Assembly: GCF_009765275.1 (NCBI RefSeq)
Contig: NZ_VOPH01000003.1
Coordinates: 620,001 to 684,000 of the forward strand
Length of the DNA stretch: 64,000 nucleotides
Direction of reading: 5' to 3'
From: Chachezhania sediminis
GTDB lineage: Bacteria; Pseudomonadota; Alphaproteobacteria; Rhodobacterales; Rhodobacteraceae
Part shown: positions 25,080 through 33,822 of the stretch, piece after piece
How the letters are laid out: every line of letters starts with the position of its first letter
Position numbering within the stretch: position 1 is the stretch's first letter
Notes under the pieces: generated by a model
Seen by the model: the letters and a program-made list of their open reading frames with translations, nothing else
What the model was told of the DNA's origin: nothing
Databases searched by the model: none
Made by a program: the position numbers and the translations under genes

Positions 25080-27668
25080 GTGAACCCGGCTGAGGAGGGC
25101 AGGGGGCCCACAGCGAAGGACCCACGTCAGCGGGCCGGCCTCAGGCCGGTGCGGACGCGTCTTGCCGTGGTTTTGCTGGTCTTCTGCATGGGCACCGTCG
25201 CGGGGCTGGGCTGGCTGGTCCTGCGCGGGATCGATGCGTTCAACACCGCCAATTCCGACAACCTGCAATGGGTGCTGGCCCAGACGGATGTCGAATTCCT
25301 GCGCTTCAAGGTGGCCCTGCTCGAAGCGCAGCGGGATCCGGAAAAGCTGGCTGCCGTGCGCCGGCGGTTCGATATCTTCTACAGCCGCATGTCCACGCTG
25401 GAGAACGGCGTGTCCTTCCGGCGCCTGCGCGACGATGCGGATTTCGATGCCCCGCGGGCGGTGGTGCGCAGCTTCCTGGACGACACCGTCGCGCTGATCG
25501 ACGGCAGCGACAACCGGCTGGAGGCGGCATTGCCTGCCCTGCTGGACCAGGCCGTCGTGCTGGAGGCCGCGATCCGCAAGCTGTCGCTGGCAGGGCTGAC
25601 CAGCTTTGCCCAGGTTTCGGACAGCCGCCGGGAGGAGGTTGCGGATACGCTGATCCTGATGGCTACAGTGCTGGGGCTTCTGCTGGGCGGTCTGACGCTG
25701 CTGGCTTTGTCGTTCTACCGGCTCTATCGCGTGTCCGAACGGCAGGCGCGGGACGTGGCCCGGACCGGATCCAGGATGCGGACCATTGTCGAAACGACGG
25801 TCGACGCGATCCTTGTGTGCGACGACCGGGGCAAGGTGATCGACCTGAACGGCGCGGCCGAGGCGCTGTTCGGCTATGACCGGACCGAGGCGGTCGGCAT
25901 GAACGCAATCAAGCTGGTGCACCCGCCGGACATCCGGGCCGAACTGCTGGAAAACCAGCTGCGCTATATTCGCGAGCATCGCCGCCCGGAGCGCAGCGAA
26001 CGCCGGTTCGAGTCCGAGGCGATCACCCGCACCGGACGGCGCTTCGCGGCCGAAATCTCGCTCGACCGTGCGGATGACGCGGGCGAGCGGGTGTTCGTGG
26101 TTTTCGTCCGCGACATCTCGGGCCGGAAGGCGGCCGAGGCGGAATTGCTGGATGCCCGCGACAAGGCGCTGGCGGGCGAAACGGCGAAGGCGGAATTCCT
26201 GGCGGTGATGAGCCACGAGATGCGGACGCCCCTGAACGGGCTTCTGGGCACGATGCAGTTGCTGCGGGACCACAAGCTGACGGAAAAGCAGTCGGATCTC
26301 TTGGACCAGATGCAGAATTCCGGCCGTCAGTTGCTGGGGCTTGTCAACGACGTGCTGGACCTGGCCAAGTACGAGGCCGGCAAGCTGGTGCCCGAACAGC
26401 GCCCGTTCGAAGTGTCGCGTCTGCTGGAAGGGGTGGTGGAAACGACCTCGACCCTGGCGACGAACAACGGCAATACCCTGCACTGGTCCTGTTCGTTGGA
26501 ACCCGGCAGCGTGGTGCTGGGGGACAGCCGGCGGCTCAGGCAGGTGCTGCTGAACCTGGTCGGCAACGCGATCAAGTTTACCCGCCACGGCGAAATCTGG
26601 ATTGAGGCCGAGAAGCTGACCGGCCCCGGCCACATGGCCGAATTCCGGGTCATGGACACTGGTGTGGGCATATCGGCCAGGAACCTGGAACGCATCTTCA
26701 ACGATTTCGAGACGCTGGACAGCTCTTATTCTCGGCAGGCCGGGGGGACGGGCCTGGGCCTGGGGATTGCACGGCGCCTGACGGAACTGATGGGCGGCGA
26801 AATCGGGGTGGAAAGCGAAGAAGGCGAAGGCAGCCTGTTCTGGGTGCGCGTGGCCCTGCCGCCGGCGGCGGACCTGCCCGCACAGCAGGAACCCTTCGGG
26901 CACCTGCGGGATGGCGCGGGCAGGGCGGTCCGGCCGCTGTCGGCCCTTCTGGTCGAGGACAACGAGATCAACCGCTTCGTCGCACGCGAGATGCTGAAGG
27001 CCGAAGGCCATGACGTCACCGAAGCCGTCGACGGGCAGGCGGGCGTCGCCCTGGCGGCGGCGCGGGCCTTCGACGTAATCCTGATGGATATCTCGATGCC
27101 GGTGATGGACGGGCAGGCGGCCGCGCGGGCGATCCGGTCGGGGGGCGGGGCTTCGGCCCGGGCGCCCATCATTGCCGTTACGGCCCATGCCCTGCCCGAG
27201 GAGGTCGCGCGCTTCCGCGAGGCGGGAATGGAATACTGTATCTCGAAACCTGTGGACCGGGCCGAACTGGTGGGGATGCTGGCCGCCATTGCCGCCGGCG
27301 GGACGCCGGATGGGCAGGGGGGACCGGTCGTGACCGGCGCCAGGTTGTTCGATGAGGGTTACCTGGAATCGATGCGGGACCTGTTGAAGCCGGAAGAGGT
27401 CGACCGGCTGGCGCGGAAGTTCCTGGCGGAAACGGACCTGGCGGTGGCCGACCTGAAGGTGGCGGCGGTCAAAGATCCGCATCTTGCGGCACGCGCCCAT
27501 GCCTGCGCGGGGTCCTGTGCGGCCTTCGGGCTGACAGGGATGCACCACGCCCTGGCCGGGATCGAGACCGCGGCCAAGACCGGGACGTTATCCCAGAATG
27601 CGCTGAAGGACCTGGCCCTGCTGTGGGAAAAAAGCCGCGACCGGCTGGTGGTCCATCTGGACGGCTGA
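25080..27668 (+). CDS. hybrid sensor histidine kinase (PAS-HisKA-HATPase-REC-Hpt)
   Basis: This 862-residue membrane kinase has transmembrane helices at about 28-49 and 190-213 around a helical periplasmic domain. A PAS domain follows (230-350). The dimerisation domain has phospho-acceptor His379 in MSHEMRTPLNG, and the ATPase domain has NAIKFT, DTGVGIS and GTGLGLGIARRL. The receiver domain carries Asp670 in MDISMPVMDG. A C-terminal Hpt domain has His807 in AHACAGS. This is the ArcB/BarA-type multistep phosphorelay layout; no cognate response regulator is nearby. The start is GTG with a GAGGAGG site. The upstream exported molybdopterin-fold protein is a likely partner. Confidence 0.93.
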   Translation: MNPAEEGRGPTAKDPRQRAGLRPVRTRLAVVLLVFCMGTVAGLGWLVLRGIDAFNTANSDNLQWVLAQTDVEFLRFKVALLEAQRDPEKLAAVRRRFDIFYSRMSTLENGVSFRRLRDDADFDAPRAVVRSFLDDTVALIDGSDNRLEAALPALLDQAVVLEAAIRKLSLAGLTSFAQVSDSRREEVADTLILMATVLGLLLGGLTLLALSFYRLYRVSERQARDVARTGSRMRTIVETTVDAILVCDDRGKVIDLNGAAEALFGYDRTEAVGMNAIKLVHPPDIRAELLENQLRYIREHRRPERSERRFESEAITRTGRRFAAEISLDRADDAGERVFVVFVRDISGRKAAEAELLDARDKALAGETAKAEFLAVMSHEMRTPLNGLLGTMQLLRDHKLTEKQSDLLDQMQNSGRQLLGLVNDVLDLAKYEAGKLVPEQRPFEVSRLLEGVVETTSTLATNNGNTLHWSCSLEPGSVVLGDSRRLRQVLLNLVGNAIKFTRHGEIWIEAEKLTGPGHMAEFRVMDTGVGISARNLERIFNDFETLDSSYSRQAGGTGLGLGIARRLTELMGGEIGVESEEGEGSLFWVRVALPPAADLPAQQEPFGHLRDGAGRAVRPLSALLVEDNEINRFVAREMLKAEGHDVTEAVDGQAGVALAAARAFDVILMDISMPVMDGQAAARAIRSGGGASARAPIIAVTAHALPEEVARFREAGMEYCISKPVDRAELVGMLAAIAAGGTPDGQGGPVVTGARLFDEGYLESMRDLLKPEEVDRLARKFLAETDLAVADLKVAAVKDPHLAARAHACAGSCAAFGLTGMHHALAGIETAAKTGTLSQNALKDLALLWEKSRDRLVVHLDG

Positions 27669-27685
27669 CAGGCCGGGCGGCGGGG

Positions 27686-28999
27686 TCAGAGCGGCTCGCG
27701 CCTCTGACGCAGCACCAGCGCCACGCCGGTCGCGGCCACCAGCGCGACCGTCAGGCTGAAGCCGGTGAAGACCGGCAGCAGCCCGTAGCGGTCGATCAGC
27801 AGCCCGGCGATGAAGGTCGGGATCATGTTGCTGAGATAGCCCACGACATAGAAGCCCGAGATGCGGCGGCCCAGCTGCGACGGTTCGGACGTCTGGTTGA
27901 CCAGCGCCGCGCCGCCCACGAAGGTCGCGCCATAGGCCAGGCCCGCCAGCGGGACAGACAGCAGGAACAGCCCTGTCAGCCCCCAGACCGCGCCGAAGCC
28001 GATCAGCGCCTGCAGCACCGCCAGCCCGGAAAAGCCGATCAGCAGGGCTGTCAGGCCGCGGATCCGCCCGCCCAGCACTTGCCCGATGCCGGCCAACAGC
28101 TGGAACAGCGCCGGAACCAGCCCGGCCAGTACGACCCAGCCGACATGAAAGACATCCGACGCGACGCTGACGCCCACGGCCATCATCATCGACCCGACGC
28201 CCCAGGCGACCCCGATGCCCAGGCAGGACAGCCGGAAGATCTGCCGGGCCGTGGTCCCGGGTAGAAGGCCGGGAAGATCGGACAGATCCATCGGCGCAGG
28301 TTCGGCCGCGGGTTCTGTTGCCGGTTCCTTAGCAGGGATGCATGCGGCGCCGGATCGGGGCCAGGCCGCCAGGCTCAGCCCGATGAAGGCCGCCATGGCG
28401 GTGCCGGCGATCACCAGGAAGGGCGTGACCAGCGGTGCAAGATCGATTCCCAGCGCAAGGCTGGAGACGCAGGGCCCGGCAAAGGCGCCGCCGGTGAAGG
28501 CGACGGTGGCGATGGTGGCCGCTCGCCCGCGCTTGTCCGGCCGATCCAGGTCGTGCAGCAGGGCCGAAGCGGTGCCGGTGATCAGCCCGGTGCTGACGCC
28601 GGACATCAGCCGCCCGATCAGCAGCATGGCCAGATTGTCGGCCATCGCGAAGAGGATCGCGCCAAGCGCGGTCATCACCAGCCCCGGCAGCAGGATCGCG
28701 CGCCGGTCGCGGACCAAGCTGTTCAGCCGGCCCGACAGCAACAGCGTCGCCAGCGTACCGATGGCATAGGTGGCAAAGATCGTCGTCCCGGCACTGGGCG
28801 CCAGGCCCCATTCGGCTATGTAGACGGGATAGAGCGGGCTGGGCGTGGTGCTGGCCAAGATCGCCGCAAAGATCGCGACGGCGGCAGAAATCCGGCCCAG
28901 AAGATAGCCGCTTTCCCCGGCGTCGACCTGCCTGTTCCGCGCCGTCGGGCGGGCTGGCCGGAAGAACTCGGTCATCCGGAGTTTTTCGGTGCGGGACAT
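27686..28999 (-). CDS. MFS transporter
   Basis: This protein of about 437 residues has twelve predicted membrane helices. The loop between helices 2 and 3 reads SGRLNSLVRDRRAILLPG and matches the MFS pattern; a long hydrophilic loop rich in EPA divides the two halves. SGVSTGLITGTASALLHDL suggests an efflux-type carrier of the DHA1 group, with unknown substrate. The start is uncertain: ATG codons at 28999, 28975 and 29068 are all in frame, and 28999 has a distant GAGG. It is convergent with the sensor kinase. Confidence 0.8.
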   Translation of the reverse strand: MSRTEKLRMTEFFRPARPTARNRQVDAGESGYLLGRISAAVAIFAAILASTTPSPLYPVYIAEWGLAPSAGTTIFATYAIGTLATLLLSGRLNSLVRDRRAILLPGLVMTALGAILFAMADNLAMLLIGRLMSGVSTGLITGTASALLHDLDRPDKRGRAATIATVAFTGGAFAGPCVSSLALGIDLAPLVTPFLVIAGTAMAAFIGLSLAAWPRSGAACIPAKEPATEPAAEPAPMDLSDLPGLLPGTTARQIFRLSCLGIGVAWGVGSMMMAVGVSVASDVFHVGWVVLAGLVPALFQLLAGIGQVLGGRIRGLTALLIGFSGLAVLQALIGFGAVWGLTGLFLLSVPLAGLAYGATFVGGAALVNQTSEPSQLGRRISGFYVVGYLSNMIPTFIAGLLIDRYGLLPVFTGFSLTVALVAATGVALVLRQRREPL

Positions 29000-29122
29000 A
29001 CGGGATCTGGCCTCGGCTGGATGCGGCTGTCGCGCCTTTGCCGACTCCGGTTCCGCGCAGGATAACATTGGGAAAGCCGATTGGGGTATCGGTTTCGGGG
29101 CATGGCAGCTATGCGCGGGGGG

Positions 29123-29839
29123 TCATGCCGGCTGCGGTGCGCCTTGCCCGGCGGCCGGGGCTTCGCCTTCCAGTGCCGCTACCACGGCGGCGGTCGTGCG
29201 TTCGATGTGCAGGCCCGTCACCTCGACCGCCGTATCGACGTCGCGGGCCAGCGCGGCTTCGAACAGGCGGTCGTGTTCATCGTGGATCGCGCGGTTGCGG
29301 ACCGTCTTGATCCGGCTGAACCGGCGATAGCGTTCGTGTTGCGCGAAGAGCTGCGCGCGGATCTGAAGCAGCACGTCTGACGGGCAGGCGGCCACGATGG
29401 CGCCGTGAAAGGCCGCGTTCTGTTTCTCCCATTCGTCCAGCGTGTCGATGCCCTGATCCTCGCCCTCTTCCAGCCGGGACAGCCGGTGGAAGGTGGTGAT
29501 CAACCGTTCCTCCCACGCGGTGTCGCCCAGGGGAATTGACTGGCGGATCGCCTCGATCTCCAGGATCTTGCGCAGGTTGCCTATATCGGCCGCCTCTTTC
29601 GCGGATATCGGTGCCACGACAAAGCCGCGCTGACCGGAAAGCAGGACCAGACGGTCGCCGGACAGTCGGCTGAGCGCCTCGCGCAGCGGGGCCGCGCCCA
29701 TGTCGTAGCGCTGGCGCAGCATCTCGATCTTCAGCTTGGCGCCGGGGGCCAGGTCCCCCGACACGATCTCGGCCCGGATCATGCGATAGGCGCGCTCGGA
29801 AATCGTCTTCTCGGGCGTGTCCGCCGCAATCACTGTCAC
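29123..29839 (-). CDS. GntR-family regulator of the catabolic island (FCD type)
   Basis: This 238-residue regulator has an N-terminal winged helix (ISERAYRMIRAEIVSGDLAPG, then GAAPLREALSRLSGDRLV) and an FCD domain (WEKQNAAFHGAIVAAC). The GTG at 29839 is chosen because GGGAG lies eight bases upstream and the length fits the family; a longer reading to 29932 would run into the operator. It diverges from the TRAP/meta-cleavage operon and probably represses it through the twin ATATCGAT palindromes, responding to a pathway acid. Confidence 0.87.
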   Translation of the reverse strand: MTVIAADTPEKTISERAYRMIRAEIVSGDLAPGAKLKIEMLRQRYDMGAAPLREALSRLSGDRLVLLSGQRGFVVAPISAKEAADIGNLRKILEIEAIRQSIPLGDTAWEERLITTFHRLSRLEEGEDQGIDTLDEWEKQNAAFHGAIVAACPSDVLLQIRAQLFAQHERYRRFSRIKTVRNRAIHDEHDRLFEAALARDVDTAVEVTGLHIERTTAAVVAALEGEAPAAGQGAPQPA

Positions 29840-29908
29840 TGGCCAAGGCTCCCCGAATTCCCTGTTCTTCTTCGTTCTACACGGCCGGCCCCGTGGATCG
29901 AAGATCAA

Positions 29909-29954
29909 AAATATCGATTTTATATTTGACATGGAAAAAATATCGATATTTATC
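29909..29954 (+). promoter_or_regulatory. twin operator and promoter for the catabolic operon
   Basis: AAATATCGATATTT (29938-29951) is a perfect 14-base palindrome. AAATATCGATTT (29909-29920) is a partial copy 29 bases upstream. A TTGACA hexamer at 29926-29931 with a TATTTA/TTTATC -10 region places the perfect palindrome inside the promoter spacer, a classic repression arrangement. The GntR product encoded opposite is the likely ligand. Confidence 0.62.
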
Positions 29955-29974
29955 TGCGGCCGGAGGAGAGGCGA

Positions 29975-30541
29975 ATGGTGGACATGTCCGACACGACCGG
30001 CACGACAGGGGTGCGACCTGCGCTAAAACGGCTAAGCGCCGCGATCGCCTGGGCCGAGGCGCGTTTTGCGGGGCTGGTGATCCTGGTGATCCTGTGCCTG
30101 CTTTTGACGAATGTCGTGTCGCGCGCGATGGGCGTGCCGCTGATCTGGACGGACGAACTGGCCATCTACCTGATCGCGGTGGCGGCTTTTGCCGGTGCCT
30201 CGCTGGGCCTGCGTAACCGCCAGCACATCGCGGTGACGCTGTTGCAGGATGCCCTGCCGGATACGCAACGCTATCGGATGACGGTGGCGGTCGACGTGGT
30301 CTTGCTGGCGATCTTCGGCTTCCTGGCGTGGATGCTGTGGACCTGGTTCGATCCCGTGAACGCCTTCACCGCGGACAGCCTGAAGGCCTATTCGCGCGCC
30401 AGCTTCAACTTCATCTATCAGGAACCGACGACGACGCTGGGCATCCGCAAGGTCTGGTTCTGGCTGATCCTGCCGGTCTTCTGCATCACCGGGCTGATCC
30501 ATGTCCTGTCGACTTTCGCCGAAGAGAAGGAGCCGATCTGA
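29975..30541 (+). CDS. dctQ: TRAP transporter small membrane subunit (DctQ)
   Basis: This 188-residue, four-helix protein has the DctQ pattern NVVSRAMGVPLIWTDELAIY near residues 46-65 and AGASLGLRNRQHIAV. GGAGGAG precedes the ATG at 29975. It is the first gene of the island and overlaps dctM by one base. The matching receptor gene dctP lies two genes downstream, after a dehydrogenase gene. Confidence 0.88.
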   Translation: MVDMSDTTGTTGVRPALKRLSAAIAWAEARFAGLVILVILCLLLTNVVSRAMGVPLIWTDELAIYLIAVAAFAGASLGLRNRQHIAVTLLQDALPDTQRYRMTVAVDVVLLAIFGFLAWMLWTWFDPVNAFTADSLKAYSRASFNFIYQEPTTTLGIRKVWFWLILPVFCITGLIHVLSTFAEEKEPI

Positions 30542-31812
30542 TGGCCGGCGCCGCCTTCCTTGCCTTCCTGGCCGCGGGCGTTCCGATCGCCTTTGCGCTG
30601 ATCGCGTTGGCCATCGTGATGATCCTCGTGTCGGGCCAGTCGGTCCTGTTCCTGTCCTTCCCGCAAATCTTCTTTGGCGGGCTGGAAAACTACGGTCTGC
30701 TGGCGCTGCCGCTCTTCATCCTGCTGGGCGAATTCATGAGCTCTGGAGGGATCGGCCGCCGCCTGATGGCGCTGGCGCTGGCGATGCTGGGGCCGGTCCG
30801 GGGCGGGCTGGCCTATGTGAATCTTGTGGCCAACATGATGATGGCGTCGATCCTGGGGTCGACCGTCGCGCAGATCACGATCATGTCCAGGATTGCGGTG
30901 CCGGAGATGGAGCGTACCGGCTATCCCCGCGATGTCAGCGTGGCGATCACGGCCGCGGGGGGCATGCTGGCACCGATCATTCCGCCAAGCATGCTTTTCA
31001 TCATCTTCGGGGTCATCGCGCAGCTGCCCATCGGCGACCTGTTCATCGCGGGCATCGTGCCGGGCGTGATCCTGTTCGCGGCCTTCCTGGTGGTAATCTG
31101 GCTGCTGGGGCGCAAGCATGGCTTTCCGAAAAGCGAAAAGGTGGCTGTGGCGGACCGCATCCGTGCCGTAGGCCGCGCCCTGCCGGCCGCGCTGATCCCG
31201 GTGGTCATCATCGGCACCATCCTGGGCGGCATCGCCACCCCGACCGAGGCCGCCGCCATCGCCACCCTGATCGCCGCCTTCATCGGCCTGTTCGTCTATC
31301 GCGAGATGGAGCTTTCGGACATCTGGCCGGCCTTCATGCGCGCCGCCGCATCCTCGGCCGTCGTGCTGTTCCTGATCGCGGCGGCGGGACTGTTTTCCTG
31401 GGTGATCACCTTCGCCAACATCCCGGCGCTGGTCTCGGCCTGGGTGCAGGGGCTGACGTCGTCGCCCATCCTGTTCCTGCTGCTGATCAACCTGATGCTC
31501 TTGTTCCTGGGCATGATCACCGACCCGATCCCGGCGATCATCCTTGTGGTGCCGGTGTTCCTGCCGGTGGCGACGGGGGTCTATGGCATCGATCCGTTCC
31601 AGTTCGGCGTCATCGTCTGCCTGAACCTGACCGCGGGCCTGCTGACCCCGCCGGTGGGCACCGGCCTCTTCACGGCGGCCCTGATGGGCAAGGTCCGCGC
31701 CGAACGGCTGGCGCTCCTGATCATGCCCTTCTTCCTGTCGGTGGCGCTGGTGCTGGTGGCGCTGACGATCTTCCCGGATCTCTCGACCGGGCTTGGAAGG
31801 ATCCTGCAATGA
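30541..31812 (+). CDS. dctM: TRAP transporter large membrane subunit (DctM)
   Basis: This 423-residue channel subunit carries DctM landmarks YGLLALPLFILLGEFMSSGG, LGSTVAQITIMSRIAVPEM, LAPIIPPSMLF, GGIATPTEAAA and LLTPPVGTGLF. The ATG at 30541 shares its A with the dctQ stop (TGATG). Its stop overlaps the next gene start (ATGA). It imports the substrate of the downstream ring-cleavage enzymes. Confidence 0.93.
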   Translation: MAGAAFLAFLAAGVPIAFALIALAIVMILVSGQSVLFLSFPQIFFGGLENYGLLALPLFILLGEFMSSGGIGRRLMALALAMLGPVRGGLAYVNLVANMMMASILGSTVAQITIMSRIAVPEMERTGYPRDVSVAITAAGGMLAPIIPPSMLFIIFGVIAQLPIGDLFIAGIVPGVILFAAFLVVIWLLGRKHGFPKSEKVAVADRIRAVGRALPAALIPVVIIGTILGGIATPTEAAAIATLIAAFIGLFVYREMELSDIWPAFMRAAASSAVVLFLIAAAGLFSWVITFANIPALVSAWVQGLTSSPILFLLLINLMLLFLGMITDPIPAIILVVPVFLPVATGVYGIDPFQFGVIVCLNLTAGLLTPPVGTGLFTAALMGKVRAERLALLIMPFFLSVALVLVALTIFPDLSTGLGRILQ

Positions 31813-32807
31813 CACGTGTTGCCATCCTTGGCGGCGGCCTGATCGGCGCCGGCTGGGCCGCGGCTTTCGCGGTGGGCGGGGCCGAGGCGGTGGTGGTCGA
31901 TCCCGACCCGTCGGCCGACGCCCGTATCGCGGCCGCTTTCGAAGCCGCGCGGGGGATCGTCGCGCAACTGGGAAACCTGTCCGACATGGCCTTGCTGCCG
32001 CGCCGGGTGGACCTGGACCAGATCCGCGATGTCGACCTGTTGCAGGAGGCCCTGCCCGAGGATCTGGAGCTGAAGCACCGGGTGCTGACGGAGACCGAGC
32101 CTTTCGTGGCGCCGGACGCGCCGATCGCGTCCTCCTCCTCCAGCTTCACCGCCGACCGGATGGCGCCGGCGCTGCAACATCCCGAACGGCTGTTGATCGG
32201 TCACCCCTGCAACCCGCCCTACCTGATGCCGGTGGTGGAGATCGTGGGCGGCACGGCCACGACGCCCGACACGCTGGCCCGCGCCCGCGCGATCTATGAA
32301 GGGATCGGCAAGACCGTGCTGACGCTGAAAAAGCCGGTCCCGGGCCACCTGGTGAACCGCCTTCAGGCCGCGATTTGGCGCGAGGCGGTGCACATGGTCG
32401 TCGAAGGTATCGCCGACCTGCCCGATACCGAACGTGCCGTGACCCATGCGCTGGGACCAAGGTGGAGCCTTGTCGGCCCTCATACCGTCTTTGCCCTCTC
32501 GGGCGCCGAGGGCGGGATGGGCCAGTTCCTGAAAGCCCTGGCCGGTCCGATGCAGGGGATCTTCGACGATCTGGGCACCCCGAGGCTGGATGCGGCGACC
32601 TGCGCGGCGCTGGCGGATGCCTATGCGGCGTCCGACCTGCCGCCGCTGGACCGGGCCGCTGCCCTTCGCGACCGCACCATGCCCGACCTCCTGCGCTGCG
32701 CGGCAGAGGCACGGGCGGCAGAAGACGAAACCCCGGACCGGTTGGAGCCTGCCGGGGGGACAACAGAACGGAAATTCAGGGAGGAAATTCCATGCACCGA
32801 CTTCTGA
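31809..32807 (+). CDS. 3-hydroxyacyl-CoA-dehydrogenase-like NAD-dependent dehydrogenase
   Basis: This 332-residue protein has an N-terminal NAD-binding Rossmann fold (ILGGGLIGAGWA) followed by SSSSSF and GHPCNPPYLMPVVEIVGG. The latter resembles L-carnitine dehydrogenase, L-gulonate 3-dehydrogenase and lambda-crystallin rather than fatty-acid-type HADs. It therefore probably oxidises a free hydroxy acid rather than a CoA ester; this is inference. Its ATG overlaps the dctM stop and its end overlaps the dctP start by 16 bases. Between transporter genes, it may act first on the imported compound. Confidence 0.8.
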   Translation: MTRVAILGGGLIGAGWAAAFAVGGAEAVVVDPDPSADARIAAAFEAARGIVAQLGNLSDMALLPRRVDLDQIRDVDLLQEALPEDLELKHRVLTETEPFVAPDAPIASSSSSFTADRMAPALQHPERLLIGHPCNPPYLMPVVEIVGGTATTPDTLARARAIYEGIGKTVLTLKKPVPGHLVNRLQAAIWREAVHMVVEGIADLPDTERAVTHALGPRWSLVGPHTVFALSGAEGGMGQFLKALAGPMQGIFDDLGTPRLDAATCAALADAYAASDLPPLDRAAALRDRTMPDLLRCAAEARAAEDETPDRLEPAGGTTERKFREEIPCTDF

Positions 32808-33757
32808 CAGGCGCCATCGCGCTTGCCGTCTCGGGCCTTGCAGCCGTGTCGGCTGCTGCCGAGGACTATCGCCTGGGCCTGATCACGCCGCCCTCGCACA
32901 TGTGGAGTGTCACGGCGACCAGGATGGCCGAGGATATCAAGGCCCAGACCGACGGCCGGGTGAATATCCTGATTTTCCCGTCGGGCCAGTTGGGGAACGA
33001 GGCGCAGATGCTGCAGCAGATGCAGACCGGCGCGCTGGACTTTGCCTTCCTGACGCTGGGCGAATTCGCCAACCGCGACCCGAATTACGGCATCTTCCTG
33101 GCGCCCTACATCGTCGACGACGTGGCCGGGGCGTCGAAGCTTCTGACGGGCGGCGTCGCGCAGGAGCTTCTGGACGGCATGGCCGATTTCGGGCTTGTGG
33201 GTCTGGGCTGGGGCATGGCGGGGATGCGGATGATCGTCACCGGCTTTCCGGTGGAGAGTGCTGCGGACCTGAACGGCAAGAAGATCCGCACCATCCCCTT
33301 CGCGCCCGAACTGGCCTTCTGGCAGCAGGTGGGCGCCGCGCCCACGCCGATGCCCCTGCCGGCGCTTTATGACGCTTTCGCCAACGGGCAGGTCGACGGG
33401 ATGCAGATCGATGTCGAGGGCACCTGGAATTCGAAATACTACGAACACGCCAAGGGCATCGTGATTTCCGATCACATGATGTTCCCGATGGCGGCGGTGG
33501 CGTCGGGCCGGAAATGGGCCACGATTTCGGATGCCGACCGCGCCGTGGTCGAGAAGGCGATGGACGACTACCTGGCCGCGCTGGTCACCGGCTATGCCGA
33601 GATCGACGCGGATTACCTGGCGAAGCTGGAAACCACCGGCGTGCCGGTGACCCGGGTCGACCGCGCCTGGTTCGGGCCGTCGATCGACAGCTGGTACGAA
33701 GAATGGCGCGAAAAGGCACCGATGCTGAAGAAGCTCGAAGCCGAAGCCTCCAACTGA
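32792..33757 (+). CDS. dctP: TRAP transporter periplasmic binding protein (DctP)
   Basis: This 321-residue receptor has a signal peptide ending AAVSAAAED. Conserved stretches are FPSGQLGNEAQMLQQMQTGA, KKIRTIPFAPELAFWQQVGA and FANGQVDGMQIDV. It completes the TRAP system with the dctQM genes upstream and lies 15 bases inside the 3' end of the dehydrogenase gene. GGAGG precedes the ATG at 32792. The ligand is probably an aromatic or dienoic carboxylate, judged from the downstream genes. Confidence 0.92.
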   Translation: MHRLLTGAIALAVSGLAAVSAAAEDYRLGLITPPSHMWSVTATRMAEDIKAQTDGRVNILIFPSGQLGNEAQMLQQMQTGALDFAFLTLGEFANRDPNYGIFLAPYIVDDVAGASKLLTGGVAQELLDGMADFGLVGLGWGMAGMRMIVTGFPVESAADLNGKKIRTIPFAPELAFWQQVGAAPTPMPLPALYDAFANGQVDGMQIDVEGTWNSKYYEHAKGIVISDHMMFPMAAVASGRKWATISDADRAVVEKAMDDYLAALVTGYAEIDADYLAKLETTGVPVTRVDRAWFGPSIDSWYEEWREKAPMLKKLEAEASN

Positions 33758-33822
33758 GTGAAACCTTGCGTGGCGGCGGGGGAGCCCCCCGCCCTGCGCG
33801 GCCCAACGGACAGAGAGGCGAG

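Noticed and set aside
24201-27548. Very long minus-strand open frame opposite the hybrid kinase
   Set aside because: It spans the antisense of an intact five-domain kinase and shows no domain of its own.
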